Shown here: one piece after another, positions 1 to 5,598 of the stretch
Layout of the letters: every line of letters begins with the position of its first letter
How positions within the stretch are numbered: position 1 is the first letter of the stretch
From: Rhodospirillales bacterium
Lineage (GTDB): Bacteria; Pseudomonadota; Alphaproteobacteria; Rhodospirillales; JAPHTL01
Length of the DNA stretch: 7,446 bases
Assembly: GCA_026193355.1 (NCBI GenBank)
Contig: JAPHTL010000222.1
Coordinates: forward strand, 1 to 7,446
Reading direction: 5' to 3'
Program-made: the position numbers and the translations under genes
The notes under the pieces: model-generated
What the model was told of the DNA's origin: nothing
Database searches by the model: none
What the model saw: the letters and a program-made list of their open reading frames with translations, nothing else

Positions 1-472
1 AGGCATACTCGAGCCGCTTTACGCCTTTGTGCGGGCAGGTGGGAAGGGGGATCTTCCCGATCCTCGTTCGGCTCCCGATTTTACGGCAGGATATGACCTC
101 GTCGCTTCCGTCAATCTGCTTTCCCAGTTGCCGGTTTTCCCGCGTGAATACCTGGAAGGGGAAACACAACTTTCATCCGAGGTTCTCGACGCCTATTGCG
201 GCGCCATTGTCGAAACCCACCTGGAGCGGATGGCCGGGGCGGAAGGTGTCGCATGCCTGATAAGTGACTACAGCCGGATTCTGGGGCGAAGCGGGATTGT
301 TTCCTCTCGCCGCAACACGCTTTATGAGGCGGTTTTGCCGTTTGGTGGACTCTCCTGGACGTGGAATCTGGCGCCCCGCCCGGAACAGGACCCCCACAAC
401 GATGTTTCTCTTCTCGTCCGCGGTTACAGCGATCTGAAGGCCGCCCTCGCCAGAGATTTATCCACCAGGTAA
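1..472 (+). CDS. C-terminal part of a probable class I SAM methyltransferase-like protein (5' end outside window)
   Basis: The reading frame is open from base 2 to the TAA at 470-472 and gives 156 visible residues; the true start lies upstream of the window. A GTG at 29 is in frame, but coding continues before it (GILEPLYAF), so I treat the gene as partial. The segment YDLVASVNLLSQLP resembles the motif IV/post-motif stretch of class I SAM-dependent methyltransferases (Asp followed by hydrophobic strand and 'NLLSQLP'). Near the end come a strand-like VACLISDYSRI and a WTWNLAPRPEQDP segment. The glycine-rich SAM loop would be upstream, so it cannot be checked here. The next gene starts 12 bases after the stop, with its ribosome binding site overlapping the stop, so the two are probably one operon. 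The coding assignment is solid; the methyltransferase assignment is inference from a general pattern and only moderately supported. Confidence 0.6.
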   Translation, partial: GILEPLYAFVRAGGKGDLPDPRSAPDFTAGYDLVASVNLLSQLPVFPREYLEGETQLSSEVLDAYCGAIVETHLERMAGAEGVACLISDYSRILGRSGIVSSRRNTLYEAVLPFGGLSWTWNLAPRPEQDPHNDVSLLVRGYSDLKAALARDLSTR

Positions 473-483
473 GGAGCCACCCG

Positions 484-1098
484 ATGTTTTATGAAACGAA
501 GGACGATCATGGTCTGCCACGCGATCCGTTCAAGGCCTGCATCGTTCCCCGCCCCATCGCCTGGGTTTCGACGGTAAGCGCCGAGGGTGTGCGAAATCTT
601 GCTCCCTTCAGTTTCTTCAACGGCGTCGCCCATCCACCACCCATGGTCATCCTGTCCTTCAATGGAAAGCAGCCACAGGGAAACGACAAGGACACGCTGG
701 CCAATATCGAACAGACGGGTGAATTCGTGGTCAATGTGGTGAGCGAGGCCCTGACCGATCCAATGAATGTATCCTGCGCACCTGTCGCGCCGGAGGTTGA
801 TGAATTCACGCTGGCGGGGCTGGAAACCGAACCTTCCCGTCTGATCGCTCCTCCCCGGGTGAAGGCTTCGCCGATTGCCATGGAGTGCACACTGCATCAG
901 GTTGTTGAGTTGCCCGTCGCAGGACCGGGAACACGCAACGCCCTGATTATCGGGAATGTGGTAGGTATCCACATTGATGAATCCGTACTGACCGGCGGCC
1001 TGGTCGATGTCGCAAAGTTGCGACCGCTGGCCCGGCTCGGCTACATGGATTACACGGTGGTCCGCGATTCGTTCACCTTGCTACGTCCCAAAGAATGA
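484..1098 (+). CDS. Flavin reductase family protein (FMN-binding split-barrel, DIM6/NTAB type)
   Basis: The predicted protein has 204 residues, the usual size for single-domain flavin reductase-like proteins. Family members bind FMN in a split beta-barrel; many pass electrons from NAD(P)H to flavin for partner oxygenases, but the substrate cannot be told from sequence. The N-terminal flavin-binding stretch is clear: IVPRPIAWVST (20-30), then GVRNLAPFSFFN (35-46) and PPPMVILSF (51-59), followed by FVVNVVSEAL (81-90). The conserved C-terminal barrel strand LIIGNVVGIHI (154-164) and the LARLGYMDY segment (182-190) also fit. I chose ATG 484 because AAGGAG at 471-476 sits seven bases upstream; in-frame codons back to 361 lie inside the preceding gene. 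The start of the ribosome binding site overlaps that gene's stop codon, suggesting translational coupling. The family assignment is confident; the physiological role is unknown. Confidence 0.9.
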   Translation: MFYETKDDHGLPRDPFKACIVPRPIAWVSTVSAEGVRNLAPFSFFNGVAHPPPMVILSFNGKQPQGNDKDTLANIEQTGEFVVNVVSEALTDPMNVSCAPVAPEVDEFTLAGLETEPSRLIAPPRVKASPIAMECTLHQVVELPVAGPGTRNALIIGNVVGIHIDESVLTGGLVDVAKLRPLARLGYMDYTVVRDSFTLLRPKE

Positions 1099-1110
1099 CG
1101 ATTTGTCCGG

Positions 1111-1914
1111 TCAGGCCGCCTTCAAGGCTTTTGTCAGGTTGCTGAACATCGTATCGAAGGCGTCGACGGCATCTTTCCCTATCAGCCGTTCCATCCATGC
1201 CCGCCGTTCGGTGGACATGCTTTCGGGGCGTACGCTTTGGAACAGGTCGTTCATCAGCATGGTGAACTGTTCTTCGGATATGGGTGAGGGGACGGAATGT
1301 GGCGCCGCATCGCCTTCCGCGTGGACCGTCACGATATTGCAGAACCAGTCGCGACGCTGCTCGAAGCGGAGGAACTGGATGGCGATGATTCCAAGCACCC
1401 GATAAAGAATCGCCTTCGCCCGGGCGTCCTCGTAATAAACGGGCCATGAAAAGCTGTCTCCGTGTTTCATGCGAAGATCGGCGACGATATCGGCGCTGGC
1501 GGCTTGCAGGGTTTCGATCGCTTCGCCACCAGCCATAAGGTTCAGGGCGTGGAAGAAACCGGGCAGGATCTCGCGCGACAACCCCCTTGACGGATCGGCC
1601 GCGTGTTCCACGAAACGATCACCAAAGGTGTGAACAACCAGCCGGCCGAGGAGGTTGCGCCGGATTTCCGTGAAACGGGATTCTGCGAAGGATTCCATGC
1701 AGCCGTCGGCAAGGGTTTCGTAGAAATCGGCCAGCACTTCATCCTTTGACAGGAATGCTTTCGTAAGGTTCTCGATCTCGTCGGCCGACAGCTTCCCCTC
1801 GTGCGCCTTGGCTTCCGCACGAAGGAACATGCTCAGGCGTTCCGCCGTCTCTCGACCGGCAATACGACAGCGGCCCCCGCCCTGTACGGGCGGAGATGAT
1901 ATTGCCGAAGGCAT
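1111..1914 (-). CDS. Hypothetical protein, 267 residues, mainly helical
   Basis: I do not recognise this protein. The ATG at 1914 is chosen because AAAGGA lies eight bases upstream and a good promoter lies about 65 bases further up. An ATG at 2004 in the same frame would place its first codons inside the promoter spacer, with low-quality residues. The N-terminus (1-20) is proline/glycine-rich and probably disordered. Residues 22-105 look like amphipathic helices rich in charged residues (AERLSMFLRAEAKAHEGKL, DEIENLTKAFL). Residues 165-185 form a hydrophobic helix (KAILYRVLGIIAIQFLRFEQ) that could be buried or membrane-associated. The C-terminus (213-267) is again helical with a Lys/Ala end. 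There is no signal peptide, no cysteine pair and no clear catalytic motif. It stands alone, convergent with the flavin reductase gene. Codon use matches its neighbours, so recent transfer is not suggested. Confidence 0.85.
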   Translation of the reverse strand: MPSAISSPPVQGGGRCRIAGRETAERLSMFLRAEAKAHEGKLSADEIENLTKAFLSKDEVLADFYETLADGCMESFAESRFTEIRRNLLGRLVVHTFGDRFVEHAADPSRGLSREILPGFFHALNLMAGGEAIETLQAASADIVADLRMKHGDSFSWPVYYEDARAKAILYRVLGIIAIQFLRFEQRRDWFCNIVTVHAEGDAAPHSVPSPISEEQFTMLMNDLFQSVRPESMSTERRAWMERLIGKDAVDAFDTMFSNLTKALKAA

Positions 1915-1986
1915 TTGTATTATCCTTTGATTGGGTTCGGCGAACGGCTTATGAGCGTATTTGACTACGCAACCGTCGTTGGTGGA

Positions 1987-2015
1987 AAGATAACAACATG
2001 CCAATAAGTTGTCAT
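1987..2015 (-). promoter_or_regulatory. Sigma-70-type promoter for the hypothetical gene ending at 1111
   Basis: Read on the minus strand, ATGACA (2015-2010, five of six consensus bases) is followed after exactly 17 bases by TATCTT (1992-1987, four of six). The predicted start of transcription is near 1980, leaving a leader of about 65 bases before the ATG at 1914. Directly upstream of the -35 lies an AT-only-like tract, described separately. An inverted repeat ACAAC-N10-GTTGT falls across the end of the -35 and the spacer. Boxes are read directly from the sequence; activity is inference. Confidence 0.55.
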
Positions 2016-2040
2016 TTGATTTGTTTTTAACAAAATTTTA
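2016..2040 (-). promoter_or_regulatory. AT-rich tract resembling an UP element
   Basis: These 25 bases contain only two G or C bases in a region otherwise around 60% GC. On the minus strand they read as A-tract, T-tract, then A-tract (AAAATTTT, then AAAAA and AAA), ending just before the -35 box. This is the arrangement known for UP elements bound by the C-terminal domain of the RNA polymerase alpha subunit. The plus strand also contains a small inverted repeat TTGTT-TTT-AACAA at 2021-2033, which could instead be part of a protein-binding site or of the end of the rsmD transcript. Confidence 0.4.
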
Positions 2041-2083
2041 CGCATTGAGAGGAGGCGACCGAGAGTGCTTGGGGGCCTTGCTC

Positions 2084-2644
2084 TCAGGTTTTATCGAGAA
2101 AACGCATGAACGTAATACGCGCTGCGCCGTAGCGCCGTGAATCGATTTCCTCGAATCCGGGGGGTGGTGAAATCGTTTCATCGGCCGCCGTTTCGACGAC
2201 GCAGATCGCACCGTCGGCAAGCCAGCCCATCGCCCCGAGTGCGATCAAGGCCGGTTCTTCAAGACCCTTCCCATAGGGCGGGTCGAGAAACGCCAGGGTG
2301 CAGGGCGCATCCGCCTGCCCCGGATTGGTCGCATCGACACGACGAATGGCGATGTTGCCAGCTTCACCGAATGTCCGTGCATTGTCGCCGATCAGGCGGG
2401 CTGCTTCGGGCGAATTCTCCAGAAAGGTGACAAATGCCGCCCTACGCGACAGGGCTTCAAGGCCAAGCGCACCGGATCCGGCAAAGGCGTCGACAACCCG
2501 TGCGCCAGCTATCCTGAAGCCTTCGACTCCGTGATCGAGAATATTGAAAAGCGCCTGCCGCGCCCGATCGGACGTGGGCCGGACGTTGCGGCCATCGGGG
2601 GCGGCGAGGCGGCGTCCCTTATGCTTTCCGGCGACGATCCGCAT
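2084..2644 (-). CDS. rsmD: 16S rRNA (guanine(966)-N2)-methyltransferase RsmD
   Basis: The predicted 186-residue protein matches the normal RsmD length. RsmD uses S-adenosylmethionine to methylate N2 of G966 (E. coli numbering) in 16S rRNA during 30S assembly. Visible motifs in order: N-terminal MRIVAGKHKGRRL; RPTSDRARQALFNIL (22-36), the family signature; SAM-binding motif I VDAFAGSGALGLEALSR (51-67); acidic motif II FLEN (74-77); and catalytic motif IV FLDPPYGKGL (119-128), the DPPY typical of N2/N6 amino methyltransferases. I start at ATG 2644 because upstream codons of the same frame overlie the synthase gene tail and the family begins with MRI(V/I)(A/G)G. The start lies 26 bases inside the upstream gene and has no clear ribosome binding site, so translation is probably coupled. 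It is the last gene of its operon; I see no convincing terminator hairpin with a T-run after it. Confidence 0.95.
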   Translation of the reverse strand: MRIVAGKHKGRRLAAPDGRNVRPTSDRARQALFNILDHGVEGFRIAGARVVDAFAGSGALGLEALSRRAAFVTFLENSPEAARLIGDNARTFGEAGNIAIRRVDATNPGQADAPCTLAFLDPPYGKGLEEPALIALGAMGWLADGAICVVETAADETISPPPGFEEIDSRRYGAARITFMRFLDKT

Positions 2645-3455
2645 TGCGCTTTGTCGTATCCCGCTTTGTCGTATCCCGTCTGGTCGGGTTTTTTGGTCGC
2701 GCTTTGGCCGTTCCGGTTCCCTTGTCCTGACCCTTGTCGCTGCCCAACTGGTCGCGCAGGACATTGCCGCGGATTTCGTCCGTCTCGCCGCTTTTAAGGG
2801 TGCCCAGCTGGAAGGGACCGTAGGCGATGCGGATCAGCCGTGAAACCTTGAGGTCAAAGTGTTCCATGACCTTGCGGATTTCACGGTTTTTTCCCTCTTC
2901 GAGCGAGACGGTCAGCCACGAGTTGTTGCGCTGCGTACTGTCGAGGGTCGCCTTGATCGACCCGTACCGCACACCTTCCACCGTGACGCCATTGGCCATC
3001 TTGTTCAGCTTGTGATCGTTTACCGTTCCGTACACCCGTACACGATATCGCCTGACCCATCCGGTGGACGGCAGTTCCAGATGACGCGCCAGTTCACCGT
3101 CGTTGGTCAGAAGAAGAAGCCCCTCGGAATTCAAATCAAGCCGACCGACCGAGATGACACGGCCCAGTTCGGGCGGCAGGGAAGCGAATACGGTTGGTCG
3201 GCCCTCAGGGTCGCTATGCGTGGTGACCTGCCCGACCGGTTTGTGATAACGCCAGAGCCGGGTTTCCGGCTTTTCGGGCAATGGTTTTCCATCCACGGTG
3301 ACGATATCGCCGTCGTTTACGACGAAAGCGGGGGTATCAAGCACCTTGCCGTTGACGGCGATCCGGCCGTCGCTGATCCAGCGTTCCGCCTCGCGGCGAG
3401 AACAAAGTCCCGCGCGGGCCAGCACCTTGGCGATACGATCTCCTTTATCGGCCAT
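2619..3455 (-). CDS. rluB: RsuA/RluB-family rRNA pseudouridine synthase with basic C-terminal tail
   Basis: The predicted protein has 278 residues. Residues 6-58 form an S4 RNA-binding domain (RIAKVLARAGLCSRREAERWI, then GRIAVNGKVL). The catalytic domain follows, with the family motif VGRLDLNSEGLLLLTNDG (103-120) containing the nucleophilic aspartate D107, and the C-terminal signature EGKNREIRKVMEHF (187-200). The family converts specific uridines of 16S or 23S rRNA to pseudouridine; which site is modified cannot be decided here, and the RluB name is the commonest annotation for this alphaproteobacterial type. After about residue 235 comes a Lys/Arg-rich, low-complexity tail with RDTTK repeated twice. 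ATG 3455 is chosen because the S4 domain begins there and its first base is the last base of the preceding stop (TGATG). The gene overlaps rsmD by 26 bases downstream. Confidence 0.93.
   Translation of the reverse strand: MADKGDRIAKVLARAGLCSRREAERWISDGRIAVNGKVLDTPAFVVNDGDIVTVDGKPLPEKPETRLWRYHKPVGQVTTHSDPEGRPTVFASLPPELGRVISVGRLDLNSEGLLLLTNDGELARHLELPSTGWVRRYRVRVYGTVNDHKLNKMANGVTVEGVRYGSIKATLDSTQRNNSWLTVSLEEGKNREIRKVMEHFDLKVSRLIRIAYGPFQLGTLKSGETDEIRGNVLRDQLGSDKGQDKGTGTAKARPKNPTRRDTTKRDTTKRNADRRRKA
2648..2677. repeat. Perfect 15-base tandem repeat, two copies
   Basis: The unit GCTTTGTCGTATCCC occurs twice head to tail at 2648-2662 and 2663-2677 with no mismatch. It lies in the 3' end of the pseudouridine synthase gene, where each unit encodes one RDTTK block of the basic tail. 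The repeat ends three bases before the rsmD start codon (2644), so on the minus strand it occupies exactly the region where an rsmD ribosome binding site would be. The length, a multiple of three, keeps the frame if copy number changes. Confidence 0.9.
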
Positions 3456-4195
3456 CAGGCCTGATCCTTCTCTTTTGTTCGGTTGAATCGCGCGGCATCG
3501 ACAAAGGCCGCAAACAGCCTGACATCGGCCGGGCTGATATGGAACTCCGGGTGCCACTGAACGCCGATGGCGAATCGTTTGGCGGGAACCTCTATTCCCT
3601 CGATCACGCCGTCCGGCGCCGTGGCGTTGATGACGACGCCCTCGGGGACATCGCGGGCGGCCTGATGATGGGCGCTGTTCACGGGTATCTCGTCTTCGCC
3701 GACGATTTCACGCAGCAGCGTGCCTTCACGCAAGGAAACGGTATGTCCCGGTTCGGTGCGCGGGTTGGGTTGCTCATGGGGCAGCGGTTTTTCCACCTCG
3801 TCAGGGATATGCTGGATCAGCTTCCCGCCAAGGACGACATGAAGAAGTTGTTGCCCTCCGCAGATCCCGAGGATCGGCAGGTCAGCGTCCAGCGCGCCGC
3901 GTGTGATCGCCAGTTCAAACGCCGTGCGCCGTTCCTTCAGGATCACCGTTGGGTGACGGCTGTCATCGCCGAACAGGGCGGGGTCGACATCGAACGCGCC
4001 GCCGGTGATCACCAGCCCGTCGATCATGGCGAGGTATTCGCCCGCCAGTTCCGGATTGTGGGGCAGGGGTATCGGCAGGCCGCCAGCCTCGGCCACCGCG
4101 TCACAATAGTTTTCACGCAGCGCGTACCACGGCAACTTGGCGTAGCCGCCTGCCGGTTCCGAATCCAGTGTGATGCCGATGACGGGGGTTCTCAT
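3455..4195 (-). CDS. Gamma-glutamyl-gamma-aminobutyrate hydrolase family protein (PuuD-like, class I glutamine amidotransferase fold)
   Basis: The predicted 246-residue protein has the class I amidotransferase catalytic triad: nucleophile Cys112 in LGICGGQQLL, and His215 and Glu217 in GVQWHPEF. The N-terminal VIGITLDSEP and LVITGGAFDVDPALF (61-75) are typical of the peptidase C26/PuuD branch, whose characterised members hydrolyse gamma-glutamyl-GABA in putrescine breakdown; others cleave different gamma-glutamyl compounds. No other putrescine genes are nearby, so the substrate is uncertain. ATG 4195 matches the family N-terminus (M..PVIGIT); the frame stays open further upstream, but that runs through the divergent tadA. 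There is no clear ribosome binding site before it. It heads an operon with the pseudouridine synthase and rsmD, sharing one base with the synthase start. An acidic-to-basic end (RFNRTKEKDQA) follows the last helix. Confidence 0.9.
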   Translation of the reverse strand: MRTPVIGITLDSEPAGGYAKLPWYALRENYCDAVAEAGGLPIPLPHNPELAGEYLAMIDGLVITGGAFDVDPALFGDDSRHPTVILKERRTAFELAITRGALDADLPILGICGGQQLLHVVLGGKLIQHIPDEVEKPLPHEQPNPRTEPGHTVSLREGTLLREIVGEDEIPVNSAHHQAARDVPEGVVINATAPDGVIEGIEVPAKRFAIGVQWHPEFHISPADVRLFAAFVDAARFNRTKEKDQA

Positions 4196-4203
4196 AAAAC
4201 CGG

Positions 4204-4232
4204 ACTGTAGGGCGCTGTGGGGCAGGGGGCAA
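4204..4232 (-). promoter_or_regulatory. Weak candidate promoter for the hydrolase/pseudouridine synthase/rsmD operon
   Basis: On the minus strand TTGCCC (4232-4227, four of six) is separated by 17 bases from TACAGT (4209-4204, four of six). Transcription would begin within a few bases of the ATG at 4195, giving a leaderless or nearly leaderless message, which would agree with the lack of a ribosome binding site there. Both boxes are imperfect, so this is a tentative call. Confidence 0.25.
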
Positions 4233-4269
4233 GGGCGCAGGGCCCAATTGGCGCCCCCAATCGCCCTTG
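4230..4269. repeat. Inverted repeat in the divergent hydrolase/tadA intergenic region
   Basis: CAAGGGCG at 4230-4237 and CGCCCTTG at 4262-4269 are perfect 8-base inverted arms separated by 24 bases. Between them lie a second overlapping pair, GGGCGC (4233-4238) with GCGCCC (4251-4256), and the palindrome CCAATTGG (4244-4251). There is no T-run on either side, so it does not look like a terminator. Placed between two divergent starts, it could be an operator or simply GC-rich sequence. Confidence 0.4.
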
Positions 4270-4301
4270 ACCCACGGCACCGGTGATCGCAAGGTTCGGG
4301 T

Positions 4302-4754
4302 ATGAGTACTTTGACACCGGTAGAACGGGCGCTGGAGGAGGCGCGCAAGGCGGCGGCGCGGGGCGAGGTTCCCGTGGGCGCGGTTGTCGTCGACGGCGGG
4401 ACGGGTGAAATCCTCGCCGCCTCGGGCAATCGGGTCGAGGAACTGAATGATCCTACGGCGCATGCCGAAATGCTGGTGATCCGCGAGGCCGCCACCAGGA
4501 TCGGTGATCCTCGCCTTGAAGGCTGCGACCTTTATGTGACGCTGGAGCCCTGCCCGATGTGCGCTACGGCGATTTCCTTTGCGCGAATCCGCCGCCTCTA
4601 TTTCGGGGCCTATGACCCCAAGGGCGGTGGGGTTGACCATGGCCCGCGCGTGTTCGAGCAACCGACCTGCCACCACAAGCCCGATGTCTATGGAGGGATT
4701 GAGGAGAAGGCGGCCGCCGCGCTTCTCAGGGCGTTTTTCCGAGAAAGGCGTTGA
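4302..4754 (+). CDS. tadA: tRNA adenosine(34) deaminase TadA
   Basis: The predicted 150-residue protein has the zinc-dependent cytidine/deoxycytidylate deaminase fold. TadA deaminates adenosine 34 of tRNA-Arg(ACG) to inosine, allowing wobble reading, and is usually essential. Visible: GEVPVGAVVVD (21-31), NDPTAHAEMLVIREAA (49-64) with zinc ligand His54 and catalytic Glu56, and TLEPCPMCATAI (80-91) with zinc ligands Cys84 and Cys87. The following ISFARIRRLYFGAYDPKGGGVDHG is typical of TadA rather than of guanine or cytosine deaminases. The ATG at 4302 has AAGG seven bases upstream (4291-4294). The gene is divergent from the operon containing the pseudouridine synthase and rsmD, a common alphaproteobacterial grouping, and convergent with the small membrane protein gene that ends 12 bases after it. 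A related nucleoside deaminase is the only alternative and is less likely. Confidence 0.93.
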   Translation: MSTLTPVERALEEARKAAARGEVPVGAVVVDGGTGEILAASGNRVEELNDPTAHAEMLVIREAATRIGDPRLEGCDLYVTLEPCPMCATAISFARIRRLYFGAYDPKGGGVDHGPRVFEQPTCHHKPDVYGGIEEKAAAALLRAFFRERR

Positions 4755-4766
4755 TGAGGCCTGACC

Positions 4767-5033
4767 CTAGCCCTTCTTCGCCCGGACCACGCGCAAGACG
4801 ACCATAATCAACCAGATCGGAATGACAACGACGGCGCCGAGCAGGATGTAGGGGATTGTCCAGTCCACCAGACCGACCAGCACGTCGAAGATCTTCTGCG
4901 CGGTCTCGCCCAGCGAGGAGAGCAGGTTGCGCGGCTCGATATCGAAGGCCCGCAGGACCAGCCCGACCAGAAGCGAAACAATCGCCAGTTTCAGGATGAC
5001 GGCGCCGATGCGCTGCGGGTCGGGTGTCGCCAT
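4767..5033 (-). CDS. Small two-helix membrane protein, DUF6460-like
   Basis: The predicted protein has 88 residues and two hydrophobic segments. The first spans about 9-28 (IGAVILKLAIVSLLVGLVL) and the second about 58-82 (TIPYILLGAVVVIPIWLIMVVL). An amphipathic link between them contains FDIEPRNLLSSLGETAQKIFD. The end VRAKKG is basic, suggesting that it faces the cytoplasm. The 'SLLVGLVLRAFDIEPRNLL' and 'GAVVVIPIWLI' stretches resemble the alphaproteobacterial DUF6460 family, a recollection I hold with moderate certainty; no function is known. The ATG at 5033 comes three bases after the stop of the Pmp3-type gene, so the two are surely co-transcribed, probably with coupled translation. GAGGC in the end of the upstream gene may serve as a ribosome binding site. 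It is convergent with tadA. Confidence 0.8.
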   Translation of the reverse strand: MATPDPQRIGAVILKLAIVSLLVGLVLRAFDIEPRNLLSSLGETAQKIFDVLVGLVDWTIPYILLGAVVVIPIWLIMVVLRVVRAKKG

Positions 5034-5036
5034 GGA

Positions 5037-5228
5037 TCAGAGGCCCTTCTTCGCCGCGTCGATCTTCTTGTCGGTGTTGTACTGGCTGAGCGCATAGACC
5101 GACCAGATAGCGGCCGGGATCCAGCCAATCAGGGAAATCTGCAGGATCAGGCAGATGATGCCGGCGATGGGCCGCCCGATTGTGAAGAAACCGAGCCAGG
5201 GCAGAAGAATGGAAATGAGAAGCCGCAT
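5037..5228 (-). CDS. YqaE/Pmp3-family small membrane protein
   Basis: The predicted 63-residue protein has two transmembrane helices, roughly 3-16 and 20-47, with the family core GRPIAGIICLILQISLIGWIPAAIWSVYAL. Pmp3/YqaE proteolipids sit in the inner or plasma membrane; in yeast the homologue affects membrane potential and cation tolerance, while the bacterial role is largely open. The usual N-terminal 'PP' loop is replaced by ILLPWLGFFTIG, as in many alphaproteobacterial members. The charged tail YNTDKKIDAAKKGL follows. The ATG at 5228 is well supported by a strong ribosome binding site, AGGAGGGGG, starting 15 bases upstream; a longer reading frame from 5432 covers the DUF1244 gene and is rejected. 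It lies 43 bases after DUF1244 and three bases before the DUF6460-like gene. Confidence 0.87.
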   Translation of the reverse strand: MRLLISILLPWLGFFTIGRPIAGIICLILQISLIGWIPAAIWSVYALSQYNTDKKIDAAKKGL

Positions 5229-5271
5229 GTGAGCCCCCTCCTGAAAGTGTTTGTGTGTCCCAACAGCCTTT

Positions 5272-5586
5272 TTAGTGGCCGCTGATATGGGCATGCAAGG
5301 GTTTCGTCGCCTCGAAGGTCTGCATTTGCTCCTCCGTCGCCTTCTTTTGGTGCTTTTCCTTCCAATCGGCATAGGGCATGCCATAAACCGCCGCATAGGC
5401 CAGATCCATGGCCAGATCCACGCCTCTTTCATCGGCTGCCGCCTTGTACCACTTGGAAAGGCAGTTGCGGCAGAACCCGGCCAGATTCATCAGGTCAATG
5501 TTCTGTACGTCGGTGCGGCGCTGCAGGTGTTCGACAAGGCCGCGAAACGCGGCTGCTTCAAGTTCGGTGCGGGTCTTGTCATCCAT
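5272..5586 (-). CDS. DUF1244 family protein
   Basis: The predicted protein has 104 residues and matches the DUF1244 family along its length: TRTELEAAAFRGLVEHLQ at the start, then RTDVQNIDLMNLAGFCRNCLSKWY (24-47) and the AAVYGMPYADWKEKHQ segment. The family is a small helical soluble protein of unknown function common in Proteobacteria. The conserved Cys39-X2-Cys42 pair could bind metal or be redox active; this is inference. Two in-frame ATGs compete. That at 5586 has AGGAG nine bases upstream, while that at 5592 (adding MT) has it only three bases away, so I prefer 5586. It follows purD with a 69-base gap holding a hairpin whose arm touches the ribosome binding site. The C-terminus ends in a His-rich HAHISGH. 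Confidence 0.9.
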   Translation of the reverse strand: MDDKTRTELEAAAFRGLVEHLQRRTDVQNIDLMNLAGFCRNCLSKWYKAAADERGVDLAMDLAYAAVYGMPYADWKEKHQKKATEEQMQTFEATKPLHAHISGH

Positions 5587-5598
5587 GGTCATGTTCTC

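Noticed and set aside
1118..1133. GCCT-TCA-AGGC hairpin followed by TTTT as a terminator for the flavin reductase gene
   Set aside because: The stem has only four base pairs with a three-base loop and lies inside the convergent coding sequence; too weak to call.
1935..1945. GTTCGGCGAAC palindrome in the leader of the hypothetical gene
   Set aside because: Five-base arms with a single central base cannot form a hairpin, and the length is compatible with chance.
1915..2004. N-terminal extension of the hypothetical gene to ATG 2004
   Set aside because: It would start inside the promoter spacer, while ATG 1914 has AAAGGA eight bases upstream.
2061..2085. GAGAG/CTCTC inverted repeat after rsmD as a terminator
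   Set aside because: Only five pairs around a 15-base loop, and the nearest T-run on the minus strand is far away and interrupted.
3539..4210. 223-codon plus-strand frame opposite the PuuD-like gene
   Set aside because: It is the complement of a gene with a complete catalytic triad; the translated residues show no family pattern and there is no convincing ribosome binding site.
4267..4295. TTGACC plus CAAGGT as a tadA promoter
   Set aside because: The -35 is good, but the -10 at 17 bases matches in only two positions and coincides with the ribosome binding site.
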